A DNA stretch of 64,000 nucleotides from JAUIET01 sp045106985. Lineage in GTDB: Bacteria; Pseudomonadota; Gammaproteobacteria; Pseudomonadales; JAUIET01. Numbering within the stretch: position 1 is the stretch's first letter; each line of letters opens with the position of its first letter. The stretch covers positions 310,001 to 374,000 of the forward strand of contig JBGCFQ010000011.1 of assembly GCA_045106985.1 (NCBI GenBank), read 5' to 3'. A program made the translations under genes and the position numbers. The notes under the pieces were generated by a model, which did no database searches, was not told the origin of the DNA, and saw only the letters and a program-made list of their open reading frames with translations. This document shows positions 1-9,400 of the stretch, one piece after another.

Positions 1-135
1 GTTGATATATGGGTCAAGTTTGAGAATGGTGACTTTTAGGCCTCGGGCCTCAAGCACGGCAGCCAAAGATGCGCCGGCTATACCTTTGCCTAAAGATGAG
101 ACTACGCCGCCGGTAACAAATATAAAACGGGTCAC
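1..135 (-). CDS. pyrG: CTP synthase, N-terminal fragment (cut by window edge)
   Basis: Only the first 45 codons lie in the window; the gene runs off the left edge. From a GTG start at 135 the translation reads TRFIFVTGGVVSSLGKG and continues to LKLDPYIN, which is the highly conserved amidoligase N-terminus of CTP synthase, including the ATP-binding GGVVSSLGKG loop. The enzyme converts UTP, ATP and glutamine to CTP in the cytoplasm. A GGAGG lies about 12 bases upstream of the GTG, a long spacing, but no better in-frame start is visible. The gene follows tilS on the same strand after a 184-base gap. Confidence 0.93.
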   Translation of the reverse strand, partial: MTRFIFVTGGVVSSLGKGIAGASLAAVLEARGLKVTILKLDPYIN

Positions 136-319
136 TTTACTTTCTGGCCTCCGTGATGCCTAGATTAGCGTGAATTACGGAGTACAGCACAGATGAGCTG
201 ACCCACACGAGATGGGAATTCAGCTTACACGAAGTCCCGAGTGCGCTCCAGTACTGACCGTCCAAATTTGTCGAAAATAGCGTTTAACTTTGCAAGCTAC
301 TGACAACGCATGCCTGAGT

Positions 320-1612
320 TCAATGCCACCTTAGTTCTATAGAGCGAACTCGTCGCTCGCAGCGCCAAATATCCCCCACTGCGACCAATTCGCCGTCAAC
401 AAACAACAAAGGCACACGATCGCGTAGCCAAGGTGGCAACTTGTTCTCCTGAAACCAATTCTTCAAGCTCTTGTGCCTCCCGTCACCTCCCGCTAGGCGC
501 TCCCCACCCTGCCTTACCCTTATCGTTATTGTTGCTGAACCCGGCGTATTCGGGTCCAATTCAATACTAAGTTGGCACAAACCAGGCAGCTGCGCCAAGT
601 GCATACCCTCGCTAGCAGATCGCTCTATTGTGTTCTCGCCCTCTCTATCGAGGTCAGGCAGCCTGGAAAGAAAAAATACACGGCCCGCGAAACGACATGC
701 TTGGTGACCGGCCCACTCTACCTTGGGCTGCGCTGAGGATTGGGCCGGTAACAAGACACTCAGCAACTGGTCCATTTGGGCTCGCGGCATGGGGCTGAAC
801 CCGTGATCGCGCATCAAAACTGGCAAAACGTTGTTCTGCCTAGCCTGACCTAAGCCGCTCAGTTGCCCAGCATCGATACTGATGCCAAACACTTCTTCCT
901 GGATATCCAGCTTAATCAAATCAAGGTCGGCACATTCATCAAGAATTTCAACAGCCTCTCTCAGCGCCCCGGAAGAGTGTGTCCAATTTTTAGAATAGCC
1001 CGGCCAGCGCGCCGCAATAAGAGGAAATACTTCCTTGCGCAAATAATTGCGATCAAAAGAGGAGTCGCTATTGCTGTCGTCTTCAACCCATTGCAGTCCG
1101 TGCGTTTGCGCGTAGCTGTATAACTCTTCTCGTCGAAAGCCTAACAATGGCCGGAACAAGAATCCTTTTCCGAGCGGTCGGTGAAGAGGCATGGCACTGA
1201 GTCCTCTTGGCCCAGCGCCCCGCAGTAGCCTTAACAGCATAGTTTCGGCCTGATCGTTCTCGTGGTGGCCTAACATTAATACACTGTGAGAGCCTAGCTC
1301 TGACTCAAACACTTCGTAACGAGCTTGTCTCGCTGCTTCTTCTATGCCGTGGCCAGAACGCCGAACGTCTACAACAACACTTTTTATCGCAATATCCAAT
1401 TGCGCGCATCGCTGCTCTGTTTGTTGCTGCCACTGATCGGCAAAGGCACTGAGCTGGTGATTCACATGCACAACGCGCAATTCAGGTCTATCTGGAAGAG
1501 CATACAAAACGTGCAATAACACTGAGGAATCTAGACCACCGCTTAAGGCGAGAACCCATTCATTCGCGTCGGGGAATAGTGAGTGAATTGCGCTTAGATC
1601 AATAGTTGACAC
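320..1612 (-). CDS. tilS: tRNA(Ile)-lysidine synthase
   Basis: TilS ligates lysine to C34 of the tRNA-Ile CAU anticodon, so that the tRNA decodes AUA as isoleucine; it uses ATP in the cytoplasm. The 430-residue product has the PP-loop pyrophosphatase motif SGGLDSS at residues 24-30 and a second signature GHHENDQAET at about 115-124. The C-terminal half carries the expected TilS substrate-binding region ending RVRSIELRWH. Length matches the family. The start is GTG at 1612. It sits 88 bases after accA and before pyrG, a position conserved in gammaproteobacteria. Confidence 0.95.
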   Translation of the reverse strand: MSTIDLSAIHSLFPDANEWVLALSGGLDSSVLLHVLYALPDRPELRVVHVNHQLSAFADQWQQQTEQRCAQLDIAIKSVVVDVRRSGHGIEEAARQARYEVFESELGSHSVLMLGHHENDQAETMLLRLLRGAGPRGLSAMPLHRPLGKGFLFRPLLGFRREELYSYAQTHGLQWVEDDSNSDSSFDRNYLRKEVFPLIAARWPGYSKNWTHSSGALREAVEILDECADLDLIKLDIQEEVFGISIDAGQLSGLGQARQNNVLPVLMRDHGFSPMPRAQMDQLLSVLLPAQSSAQPKVEWAGHQACRFAGRVFFLSRLPDLDREGENTIERSASEGMHLAQLPGLCQLSIELDPNTPGSATITIRVRQGGERLAGGDGRHKSLKNWFQENKLPPWLRDRVPLLFVDGELVAVGDIWRCERRVRSIELRWH

Positions 1613-1700
1613 GCTCAGTCCCCGAATGGGTCCCAGAAACAGCTCTCGAACGAGCCACCAAGAAGCCGGAAGAGCAGATCCAGCTACCCCCCCGCCTAAC

Positions 1701-2648
1701 TTAGTTTCCGATCGCCATTAAACGATCATAGCGGCGACTAAGCAGGGCGTCCGTATCCAGCAGGCTAAGCTCATCCAACTGCTGAGCTAAATGAGCGGCC
1801 ACTCTTTCGGCCATCAGGTCAGGGTCGCGGTGAGCCCCGCCCAGAGGCTCTTCGATCATAGCGTCAACGATGCCTAATCCAGTAAGCACATCTGAAGTGA
1901 GACCCATCGCCTCAGCTGCTTCAGGTGCTTTATCAGAAGTTTTCCAGATGATGTTCGCACAACCTTCGGGCGATATAACAAAGTACGTTGAATACTGCAG
2001 CATGCAGAGGTGGTCGCCAACGCCTATACCCAGCGCACCTCCAGAACTGCCTTCGCCAATCACCGTGCAGATAATGGGGGTACGCAGATGCGACATAACC
2101 GCTAGATTCCTGGCAATGGCTTCGGAAATGCCACGTTCTTCGGAATCGATTCCCGGATAGGCGCCAGGCGTGTCAATAAAGGTAAACACCGGGAGACTGA
2201 AACGTTCGGCTAACTCCATTAATCGTTTGGCCTTACGATAGCCTTCAGGCTTTGGCATACCAAAGTTACGCCGGACCTTTTCTGTGACCCCACGCCCTTT
2301 CTCCTGACCAACAACAACGACCGGCTTGTCATTGAAACGCGCCACTCCGCCGACGATCGAGCCATCATCACCAAATTGACGGTCACCATGAAGCTCGTCA
2401 AATTCACTGAACAAGCGCATAAAGTAATCTTGGCTATAGGGGCGCAAGGGGTGCCTGGCAACTCGAACAATGTCCCAAGGCTTAAGGCCAGCGTAAATTT
2501 TCTCAGTGAGCTTCGAACTCTTAACCTTTAAGCGGCCAATTTCATCCCCAAGATTTACTTCGCCATCGCTGCTGACCAAGCTCAACTCATCAATCTTTAC
2601 TTCTAGGTCTGCTATCGGTTGCTCAAAGTCCAGGTAATTCGGATTCAT
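1701..2648 (-). CDS. accA: Acetyl-CoA carboxylase carboxyltransferase subunit alpha
   Basis: AccA is the alpha subunit of the heteromeric carboxyltransferase that moves carboxyl groups from carboxybiotin to acetyl-CoA, the first committed step of fatty acid synthesis. The 315-residue protein (E. coli has 319) starts MNPNYLDFEQPIADLE, shows a coiled N-terminal helix, then the crotonase-like core with IDTPGAYPG near residue 160 and GEGSSGGALGIGVGD near 200. The other ACC subunits (accB, accC, accD) are not in this window. It lies 109 bases downstream of dnaE, the conserved neighbour. It is distinct from the acyl-CoA carboxyltransferase at 44.2-45.8 kb. Confidence 0.96.
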   Translation of the reverse strand: MNPNYLDFEQPIADLEVKIDELSLVSSDGEVNLGDEIGRLKVKSSKLTEKIYAGLKPWDIVRVARHPLRPYSQDYFMRLFSEFDELHGDRQFGDDGSIVGGVARFNDKPVVVVGQEKGRGVTEKVRRNFGMPKPEGYRKAKRLMELAERFSLPVFTFIDTPGAYPGIDSEERGISEAIARNLAVMSHLRTPIICTVIGEGSSGGALGIGVGDHLCMLQYSTYFVISPEGCANIIWKTSDKAPEAAEAMGLTSDVLTGLGIVDAMIEEPLGGAHRDPDLMAERVAAHLAQQLDELSLLDTDALLSRRYDRLMAIGN

Positions 2649-2757
2649 AAACGCCTGCGCTAATGGAATGGGTCGAGTTTCGGTAGCGCGTAGTTTACCT
2701 CAGCGAATCAAAGAATTGAGACTCAGTTGCAATGAATGCACGTAAAATTCTGCCAAA

Positions 2758-5700
2758 TCAGGAGAACTCCAGCTGAATATTTTCGGCGCCGTACTCGTTT
2801 CGCATGCGCTGCATAAATTCATCGCTAGGCGCAATAGACCACTGAGCGTCCAATGTGAGCCTAGCGGCAGCGCAATTCGACTGATATTCGATAGCAATGG
2901 GCACTGAACCTTTATCTGCGCTGCCCAACACGCGATGCAAATCAGCCACGCTGCTTTCTCCCATCGTGACAGCTCTAAGATTGATCCGCAGAGCCTGAGC
3001 ATAGGCCTGGCGGGCCTGGAGCAAGGTGGTTACATTCTTAGCGCGCATTTTGTAGCTGTCGTTGTAATCGTCCTCGCTAACAACACCTTCAACGCAGATC
3101 AATGCATCCTTAACCAACTTATCGCGAGAGTCTTGGTAGAGGTCTGCGAATACGGCCACTTCTATACGTGCCGATTTATCATCCAATGTTATGAACGCGA
3201 TCGTGTCGCCTTTCTTGCTGCGCATAGTGCGCTGAGCAATTAACAAGCCGATCACTTTCTGGCTTTTCCCATCTGGCCTAAGATCCGCTATGCGAACGGT
3301 ATTGAAACGTTTTATTTCGGCCTGGTATTCGTCTATCGGATGCCCGCTTAAATACAATCCAAGCGTTTCTTTTTCTCCGGCCAAAACATCCTTTTTCCGC
3401 CAGCTCTTTACGTTACGATAATCCAGGTATACATCCTGAATCTCAGACTCCATCGCGCCAAACATATCGCTCATGCCCGCGCTGGCATTTTTACTCGCTT
3501 GGTCAGCTGCTTTCAGCGCATCGTCGAGCGAGGCCATTAGCACCCAACGGTCATTCGAAAGGCTGTCAAAAGCACCGGCTCGAATCAATGCCTCAATGGC
3601 ACGGCGGTTGACCTTACGTCCGTCGGTTCGTTTGCAGAAATCAAACAAGTCGGTAAATGGCCCTTGTTCGCGGGCGGTAAGAACACCGCTCACCGGCCCA
3701 TCACCCAAACCTTTAATCGCGCCCAGTCCGTAAACAATTCTTTGGTCATCGTCGACGGTAAAGGTCAGCACACCGAGATTGATGTCCGGCATCACCAGCT
3801 CAAGTTCCATGCTCCTGCATTCTTCAATCAACAAAACAACTTTGTCGGTGTTTTGCATATCAGCCGAAAGCACCGCCGCCATAAACTCTGAGGGGTAATG
3901 GGTTTTAAGCCAAGCCGTTTGATACGACACCAGCGCATAGGCAGCCGAATGCGATTTATTGAATCCGTACCCAGCAAATTTCTCCATTAAATCAAAAACA
4001 TGGACTGCCAACTTCGTGTCAATACTATTGGTTTCGGAACCCTCGCAGAAGATCTCTTTCTGCTTTGCCATTTCTTCTGGCTTCTTCTTGCCCATGGCAC
4101 GACGCAGCATGTCTGCCTGGCCCAGCGTGTATTTCGCCATCACCTGGGCAATCTGCATCACCTGCTCTTGATACAGGATAACCCCGTAGGTATTTTCTAA
4201 AATAGGGGCAAGCGATTCATGGTCGAAAACAACTTTTGCTCGGCCGTGCTTTCGATTAATAAAGTCATCTACCATGCCTGACTGCAACGGCCCTGGGCGA
4301 AACAGCGCCACCAAAGCAACTATGTCTTCAAAATTACTCGGCAGCAGCCTCTTAATCAGATCTTTCATACCTCGTGATTCAAGCTGAAAAACAGCCGTAG
4401 TCTGAGCGTTTTGCAAAGTATGGAATACGGCTGGGTCGTCCAAGGGAATGGCCGTGATATCAACCGAATAGGACGTGCCCGGATTTTTACGATCGATGAG
4501 CTTAAGCGCCCAATCAATAATTGTCAGTGTACGCAGGCCAAGGAAATCAAATTTCACTAAGCCCACTGACTCTACATCGTCCTTGTCGAATTGAGTGACT
4601 AGACCGCTGCCAGTTTCATCACAGTAAAGTGGAGAGAAGTCTGTGAGCTTAGTGGGCGCAATAACCACACCACCGGCGTGCTTACCAACGTTACGAGTAA
4701 CGCCTTCGAGTTGGTAGGCCATGTCCATTATCTCAGACACTTCATCGCTTTCAGCAACAAACTCTCGCAGGCTTGGCTCTTGCTCCATGGCCTTGGTCAG
4801 GGTCATCCCTACTTCAAAAGGAATCATCTTCGATAATTTATCAGCTAAGCCATAGGGCTTGCCCTGTACGCGCGCTACATCACGCACAACAGCCTTAGCG
4901 GCCATAGTGCCGAAGGTAATAATCTGCGAGACAGCGTCTCTGCCGTAGCGGTCTGCGACATAGGCAATCACCTCGTCGCGACCATCCATGCAGAAGTCGA
5001 CGTCAAAATCTGGCATCGAAACCCTCTCGGGATTCAGAAAACGCTCAAACAGCAAGTCATATTCCAGTGGATCCAGGTCGGTGATCTCAAGCGCATAGGC
5101 CACGATTGAACCCGCACCTGAACCCCGGCCGGGCCCTACAGGAATACCCTGCTGCTTGGCCCAGCGAATGAAATCCATCACGATCAAGAAGTAACCGGGG
5201 AAGCCCATTTGAATGATTACATTCAGTTCGAAATCTAAGCGGTCAATGTATTCTTGCCGGCGTTCTTCTAAACCGGGGTTTTTCACCAATAGGTGCTCAA
5301 ACCTCATCTCAAGGCCGCGCAGAGACTCTGCCCGAAAGAACTCGTCGAGAGTCATACCCTCCGGGATCGGATAGTCAGGCAAGAAATACTCACCCAGTTG
5401 AAGATCCAGATTGCAGCGCTTCGCAATCGCCACCGTGTTTTCTATCGCATCTGGCAGGTCTGAAAACAGTTCTTCCATCTCCTGCTGCGAACGAAAGTAC
5501 TGCTGATCACTGTAGCGCTTAGGCCTGCGAGGATCATCAAGAGTGCGACCTTCATTAATACAGACTCGCGCTTCATGAGCCCCAAATTGGTCCGACTTGA
5601 TAAACCGCACGTCATTGGTCGCGACTATTGGACAAGCAAATCGATCGGCCAGCTCAACGGCCGCGTGAAGGTATTCGTCCTCATATTCGCGACCGGTGCG

Positions 5701-6213
5701 CGTAAGTTCTATATAAAAGCGCTGATCAAAAACCTTCATCCATTGCGCAAGCCGCTGCTCCGCCTCGGCTTCGCGCTCACCGAGTAAAGCTCTACCTATG
5801 TCCCCTTCCCGGCCTCCTGATAACGCTATCAAGCCATCAGCGTGGTCCACTACCCAGCTATTACGTACTACGATTGTGCCGCGACGCTGCCCTTGCAGGT
5901 GGGCCATTGATATCAATTTAGTAAGGTTCTTGTAGCCAAGTTCATCCATCACCATCAAGGTGAGGTTGCTAGCGCTTTCTGGATCTTGCTCGGCATTGTC
6001 GTCGTCAACCACACTGACATCGCATGCACACAAAGGCTTAACGCCTGCGCCGTGGCAAGCACGAACAAACTTCACCAGAGCGTATAGGTTGAAACGATCA
6101 CTAAGTGCAACGGCTGGCATCTCTGCACTCGCCGACTCAGCAGCAAGCTCTTTAATGCGAACCAGGCCATCAACTAGTGAAAATTCAGAATGTACCCGCA
6201 GGTGAACGAACAT
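2758..6213 (-). CDS. dnaE: DNA polymerase III subunit alpha
   Basis: This is the replicative polymerase catalytic subunit, 1151 residues against 1160 in E. coli. The N-terminal PHP domain begins FVHLRVHSEFSLVDG. The polymerase active-site aspartates are in PDFDVDFCMDGR near residue 400. Other landmarks are GPGRGSGAGSIVAYAL near 355, ARNVGKHAGG-like GVTRNVGKHAGG near 510, and a C-terminal OB fold around residues 985-1020 starting VIGLLIAQRTMRSKKGD. The ATG at 6213 gives the canonical MFVHLRVHSEFS start. It follows rnhB by 37 bases and precedes accA. Confidence 0.97.
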   Translation of the reverse strand: MFVHLRVHSEFSLVDGLVRIKELAAESASAEMPAVALSDRFNLYALVKFVRACHGAGVKPLCACDVSVVDDDNAEQDPESASNLTLMVMDELGYKNLTKLISMAHLQGQRRGTIVVRNSWVVDHADGLIALSGGREGDIGRALLGEREAEAEQRLAQWMKVFDQRFYIELTRTGREYEDEYLHAAVELADRFACPIVATNDVRFIKSDQFGAHEARVCINEGRTLDDPRRPKRYSDQQYFRSQQEMEELFSDLPDAIENTVAIAKRCNLDLQLGEYFLPDYPIPEGMTLDEFFRAESLRGLEMRFEHLLVKNPGLEERRQEYIDRLDFELNVIIQMGFPGYFLIVMDFIRWAKQQGIPVGPGRGSGAGSIVAYALEITDLDPLEYDLLFERFLNPERVSMPDFDVDFCMDGRDEVIAYVADRYGRDAVSQIITFGTMAAKAVVRDVARVQGKPYGLADKLSKMIPFEVGMTLTKAMEQEPSLREFVAESDEVSEIMDMAYQLEGVTRNVGKHAGGVVIAPTKLTDFSPLYCDETGSGLVTQFDKDDVESVGLVKFDFLGLRTLTIIDWALKLIDRKNPGTSYSVDITAIPLDDPAVFHTLQNAQTTAVFQLESRGMKDLIKRLLPSNFEDIVALVALFRPGPLQSGMVDDFINRKHGRAKVVFDHESLAPILENTYGVILYQEQVMQIAQVMAKYTLGQADMLRRAMGKKKPEEMAKQKEIFCEGSETNSIDTKLAVHVFDLMEKFAGYGFNKSHSAAYALVSYQTAWLKTHYPSEFMAAVLSADMQNTDKVVLLIEECRSMELELVMPDINLGVLTFTVDDDQRIVYGLGAIKGLGDGPVSGVLTAREQGPFTDLFDFCKRTDGRKVNRRAIEALIRAGAFDSLSNDRWVLMASLDDALKAADQASKNASAGMSDMFGAMESEIQDVYLDYRNVKSWRKKDVLAGEKETLGLYLSGHPIDEYQAEIKRFNTVRIADLRPDGKSQKVIGLLIAQRTMRSKKGDTIAFITLDDKSARIEVAVFADLYQDSRDKLVKDALICVEGVVSEDDYNDSYKMRAKNVTTLLQARQAYAQALRINLRAVTMGESSVADLHRVLGSADKGSVPIAIEYQSNCAAARLTLDAQWSIAPSDEFMQRMRNEYGAENIQLEFS

Positions 6214-6250
6214 AGTTACTTATCGGTTGTTACTTATTAGTCAGTGCTTG

Positions 6251-6895
6251 CTACTTGCTAATGGCCAGCGCGCGCTTTACGGGACCAAAACTTTTTCTAT
6301 GGATATCAGCCGGCCCATGTATGGCCAGTTGATGAAGATGCAGTTTAGTCGGATAGCCCTTATGTCTGTCAAGACCATAAACCGGATATTGCTCATGCAG
6401 ACGCGCCATCTCTCGATCGCGACTGACTTTCGCAATTATTGAGGCAGCAGCAATTTCAGCTACTTTAGCATCGCCTCCCACAACAGCTTCAGCTCGATAA
6501 GGCCATTTTGGCAGACGGTTACCATCAACCAGCACCAAGTCGATCTTTAAATTTAATCCGTCCACTGCCCGGTGCATCGCCAACATCGAAGCATGGAGAA
6601 TATTGAGCTCATCAATCTCCTCTACAGTAGCAATACTTACTGCCCAGGCTAATGCATTCTCTACAATCTCATCAAATAATTGCTCGCGGCGCTTTTCGCT
6701 CAGTTTTTTGGAATCGTTAAGCCCCTCTATCGGCCGCGCAGCGTCCAAAACTACTGCTGCTGCATAGACATCTCCTGCAAGAGGCCCGCGGCCAACCTCA
6801 TCAACACCCGCTACACAATGTGCGCTGGAACCAGGATCAGAATTGGTATGCATGGAGAGTTGTTGCATCGCTAATAGGGGGTCTGAAAGTTGCAA
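6251..6895 (-). CDS. rnhB: Ribonuclease HII
   Basis: RNase HII nicks RNA in RNA-DNA hybrids, including single ribonucleotides misincorporated into DNA. The motif GVDEVGRGPLAGDVYAA near residue 31 carries the catalytic Asp-Glu pair; VLVDGNRLPK near 120 and the ASIIAKVSRDR stretch near 150 supply the other conserved positions. The longest reading starts at a TTG (6895). In-frame ATG codons at 6868 and 6853 are shorter alternatives, and none has a convincing ribosome-binding site, so the exact N-terminus is uncertain. It lies between lpxB and dnaE as in other gammaproteobacteria. Confidence 0.93.
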   Translation of the reverse strand: MQLSDPLLAMQQLSMHTNSDPGSSAHCVAGVDEVGRGPLAGDVYAAAVVLDAARPIEGLNDSKKLSEKRREQLFDEIVENALAWAVSIATVEEIDELNILHASMLAMHRAVDGLNLKIDLVLVDGNRLPKWPYRAEAVVGGDAKVAEIAAASIIAKVSRDREMARLHEQYPVYGLDRHKGYPTKLHLHQLAIHGPADIHRKSFGPVKRALAISK

Positions 6896-6984
6896 AAGAT
6901 GGAGCGGAGATTATCACTTATTGGAAGCGCTGCGGAAAGCATTCACACCGTCATAATCAGCGCACCCTCCAGCACAGCACAATT

Positions 6985-8121
6985 CTATGCTGAAACGAGA
7001 TTCAAAAGAGCCTCCGCGGCGCGAGAACTTGCGTCGCGCTTGATCAAGCGGTGAATCTCAACAAAACGTTCTTGAAGCTGCTGTTGACGTGACTCATTTT
7101 CGAGCTCGGAAAGTACCGCCTGCCCCATCGCTTCGGGTTCTGCCTCATGCTGTATAAATTCTGGCACGAGCTTTTCGCCTGCCAATAAATTAGGTAGCGC
7201 AAAATGCGGCAGAGTAATCATGTGCTTAACAATATTATAGGTAACAGCACTGAGCTTGTAAGCCATAACCATGGGCGTTTTTAACAACATAGCCTCTAGC
7301 GTGCTAGTGCCCGATGCCAACAGAACGGTATCACTGGCCCCCATAATCTGCTGTGATTGGCCAGCAACTATTTGACAACTTTCATGCAAGGGGTGCGACT
7401 CTAACAGGGCCGTTACATAATGCTGAATTATGTCGTTAGCCGCTGGAATCAAAAACTTTATGTCGGGGCGACGCTCGGCTAGCCAAGCCATAGTTTGCAG
7501 AAACAATGGCATCATCCGCTCAGATTCGCCACGCCGACTTCCCGGCAATACGGCAACGTAACAATCTTCTTGCGACAACCCCAATTGATCTCGGTACTGC
7601 GCCTTGTGACTCTCTATGGGAAGCTCATCAGCCAGAGGATGCCCTACGAAGCACACTGGCACCTCATGTCCTTGGTAGAACTGTTCTTCAAATGGAAACA
7701 GGGTCAACATAAGATCTACAGACTGCTTTATTTTCAGCACTCTTTTTTGTCGCCAAGCCCAAACGCTGGGACTGACGTAGTGCGCAGTCTTAATTCCTGC
7801 AGAATGCAGCTGGGTCGCAACACGCAAATTAAAATCTGGAGAGTCAATCCCTACGAATACATCGGGAGGCTGGGCAATGCAACGCTCGACATAGTCTCGC
7901 TTAATGCGCAGCAATTCTGGAAGACGTTTTAGAGGCTCGAAAAGCCCCATCACAGACAGGCGCTCCATCTCTACCGCTGAACGCATACCTTGCGCTTGCA
8001 TCTTTGGACCACCAATGCCTGTAAAGCAGCATTGACTGTCACGCGCACTTAAGGCCGCCATCAGCGAGCCTCCCAGGATATCACCGGACGCCTCTCCGGC
8101 TAGCAAGGAAAAGTCTGGCAC
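6985..8121 (-). CDS. lpxB: Lipid-A-disaccharide synthase
   Basis: LpxB (GT19) condenses UDP-2,3-diacylglucosamine with lipid X to make the lipid A disaccharide at the inner membrane. The 378-residue product opens with PDFSLLAGEASGDILGG, the LpxB hallmark, and contains KTAHYVSPSVWAWRQKR near residue 110 and VAVLPGSRRGE near 195. The start is a GTG that directly abuts the lpxA stop codon (TAA then GTG), indicating translational coupling. Length matches the family. Confidence 0.96.
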   Translation of the reverse strand: MPDFSLLAGEASGDILGGSLMAALSARDSQCCFTGIGGPKMQAQGMRSAVEMERLSVMGLFEPLKRLPELLRIKRDYVERCIAQPPDVFVGIDSPDFNLRVATQLHSAGIKTAHYVSPSVWAWRQKRVLKIKQSVDLMLTLFPFEEQFYQGHEVPVCFVGHPLADELPIESHKAQYRDQLGLSQEDCYVAVLPGSRRGESERMMPLFLQTMAWLAERRPDIKFLIPAANDIIQHYVTALLESHPLHESCQIVAGQSQQIMGASDTVLLASGTSTLEAMLLKTPMVMAYKLSAVTYNIVKHMITLPHFALPNLLAGEKLVPEFIQHEAEPEAMGQAVLSELENESRQQQLQERFVEIHRLIKRDASSRAAEALLNLVSA

Positions 8122-8892
8122 TTAGCGAATGATGCCGCGCTCGGAACTTTCTATCGACTCTAACAACAAGTCTAAAGCTGGTTCAGCTTTAGCCATCTCT
8201 CTAATCTCCACTAAAGCCTCTTCCAGTTTTAGCTTACGTCTATACAGTAGTTTAAACGCTCGGTTAATACTGACGATAGTCTCTGAATTAAACTCCCGAC
8301 GACGCAAACCCTCTTTGTTGATTGTGCGGACTTCGCCTGGCTGACCGTACACCTTCATATAGGCTGGAATATCTTTGATTACATGCGACGCCATACCTGT
8401 GTAGGAGTGCGCACCTACTTTGCAGAACTGATGAATCAGCGAGTAGCCGCTTATGATAGCCCAGTCGTCAACAACGACATGGCCTGCGAGTGAGGCGTTG
8501 TTAATCAAGATAACATTGTTCCCAACAATGCAGTCATGACCTACATGCACGTAAGCCATTAACAAGTTCCCATCACCAATTTTAGTCAGTGACTTGTCTT
8601 GTACGGTACCACGGTGAATGGTTACGCCTTCTCGAATTACGTTGTTGTCCCCGACCTCTAAGCGAGTTGGTTCTCCGTCGTATTTTAAATCCGGCGTATC
8701 GTCACCAACCGTCGAAAACTGATATATATGGTTGCCATCACCTATGGTGGTCGGCCCCTTAATCACTACATGAGATTCAATCGTGCAATTCGCGCCAATT
8801 TTTACATCAGGCCCAATCAAGGTCCATGGACCGACTTTCGTGCCTTCACCAATCTGAGCGGATGGGTCGATTTGAGCAGCTGAACTAATCAT
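8122..8892 (-). CDS. lpxA: UDP-N-acetylglucosamine O-acyltransferase
   Basis: LpxA transfers a 3-hydroxyacyl chain from ACP to UDP-GlcNAc, the first step of lipid A synthesis. I chose the ATG at 8892 (MISSAAQIDPSAQIG, 256 residues) because GAGG lies 6 bases upstream; a longer in-frame reading to 8979 would run into fabZ and has no homologous sequence. The product is a left-handed beta-helix of hexapeptide repeats. The catalytic His is in HVGHDCIVGN (His119, equivalent to E. coli His125). The ribosome-binding site overlaps the region just after the fabZ stop. Confidence 0.96.
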   Translation of the reverse strand: MISSAAQIDPSAQIGEGTKVGPWTLIGPDVKIGANCTIESHVVIKGPTTIGDGNHIYQFSTVGDDTPDLKYDGEPTRLEVGDNNVIREGVTIHRGTVQDKSLTKIGDGNLLMAYVHVGHDCIVGNNVILINNASLAGHVVVDDWAIISGYSLIHQFCKVGAHSYTGMASHVIKDIPAYMKVYGQPGEVRTINKEGLRRREFNSETIVSINRAFKLLYRRKLKLEEALVEIREMAKAEPALDLLLESIESSERGIIR

Positions 8893-8905
8893 TTGGCACC
8901 TCGGC

Positions 8906-9340
8906 CTATGCGGGCCGGTCAGCGCACAAAATAGTTGCCGACGCTGCCAATTCTCCAGCAACCGTCGCCTTACAATCAAATTTCCAAATGCCTCGCCTGG
9001 TCGACAAGACTTTCACTTCCAACTGCAAACAATCCCCTGGTACTACCATTCGCTTGAACCGTGCGTTATCACAACCAACCAAATAATAAATCGAGCCGTC
9101 GGTGGGTTTTTTATTGGCTGTTTTGAAGCCCAAAATTCCCGCTGCCTGGGCTAGAGCTTCAATGATAAGTACGCCCGGCATTATTGGCGATTCGGGGAAA
9201 TGGCCGTTAAAGAACGGTTCATTTACGCTCACGTTCTTTATAGCAATAATTTCTTCGCCCACGGTAAGAGAGTCGACTCTGTCGACCAATAGAAATGGGT
9301 ATCTGTGAGGCAAATACTCCCTGATTTCGTTTACATTCAC
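8906..9340 (-). CDS. fabZ: 3-hydroxyacyl-ACP dehydratase FabZ
   Basis: FabZ dehydrates 3-hydroxyacyl-ACP in fatty acid elongation. The GTG at 9340 gives VNVNEIREYLPHRYPFLLVD, which matches the usual FabZ N-terminus, and has an AAGGA seven bases upstream. The longer TTG reading at 9379 adds 13 unrelated residues and is rejected. The hot-dog fold catalytic residues are His47 in FNGHFPESPIMPG and Glu61 in EALAQAAG. The 144-residue length is typical. It lies between lpxD and lpxA, the conserved arrangement that balances phospholipid and lipid A synthesis. Confidence 0.96.
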   Translation of the reverse strand: MNVNEIREYLPHRYPFLLVDRVDSLTVGEEIIAIKNVSVNEPFFNGHFPESPIMPGVLIIEALAQAAGILGFKTANKKPTDGSIYYLVGCDNARFKRMVVPGDCLQLEVKVLSTRRGIWKFDCKATVAGELAASATILCADRPA

Positions 9341-9347
9341 AAATGTG

Positions 9348-9352
9348 TCCTT
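9348..9352 (-). promoter_or_regulatory. Ribosome-binding site that fixes the fabZ start
   Basis: AAGGA on the minus strand, seven bases before the GTG at 9340. It supports the shorter 144-residue FabZ over the 157-residue reading. Confidence 0.7.
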
Positions 9353-9400
9353 GCTAAAGTTCAGTTTGATTCCCAGCAACTTGGGATCGGGTGCTTACTG

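Noticed and set aside
7495..7932. 145-codon plus-strand reading
   Set aside because: It lies wholly antisense to lpxB, whose motifs are clear, and has no recognisable domain.
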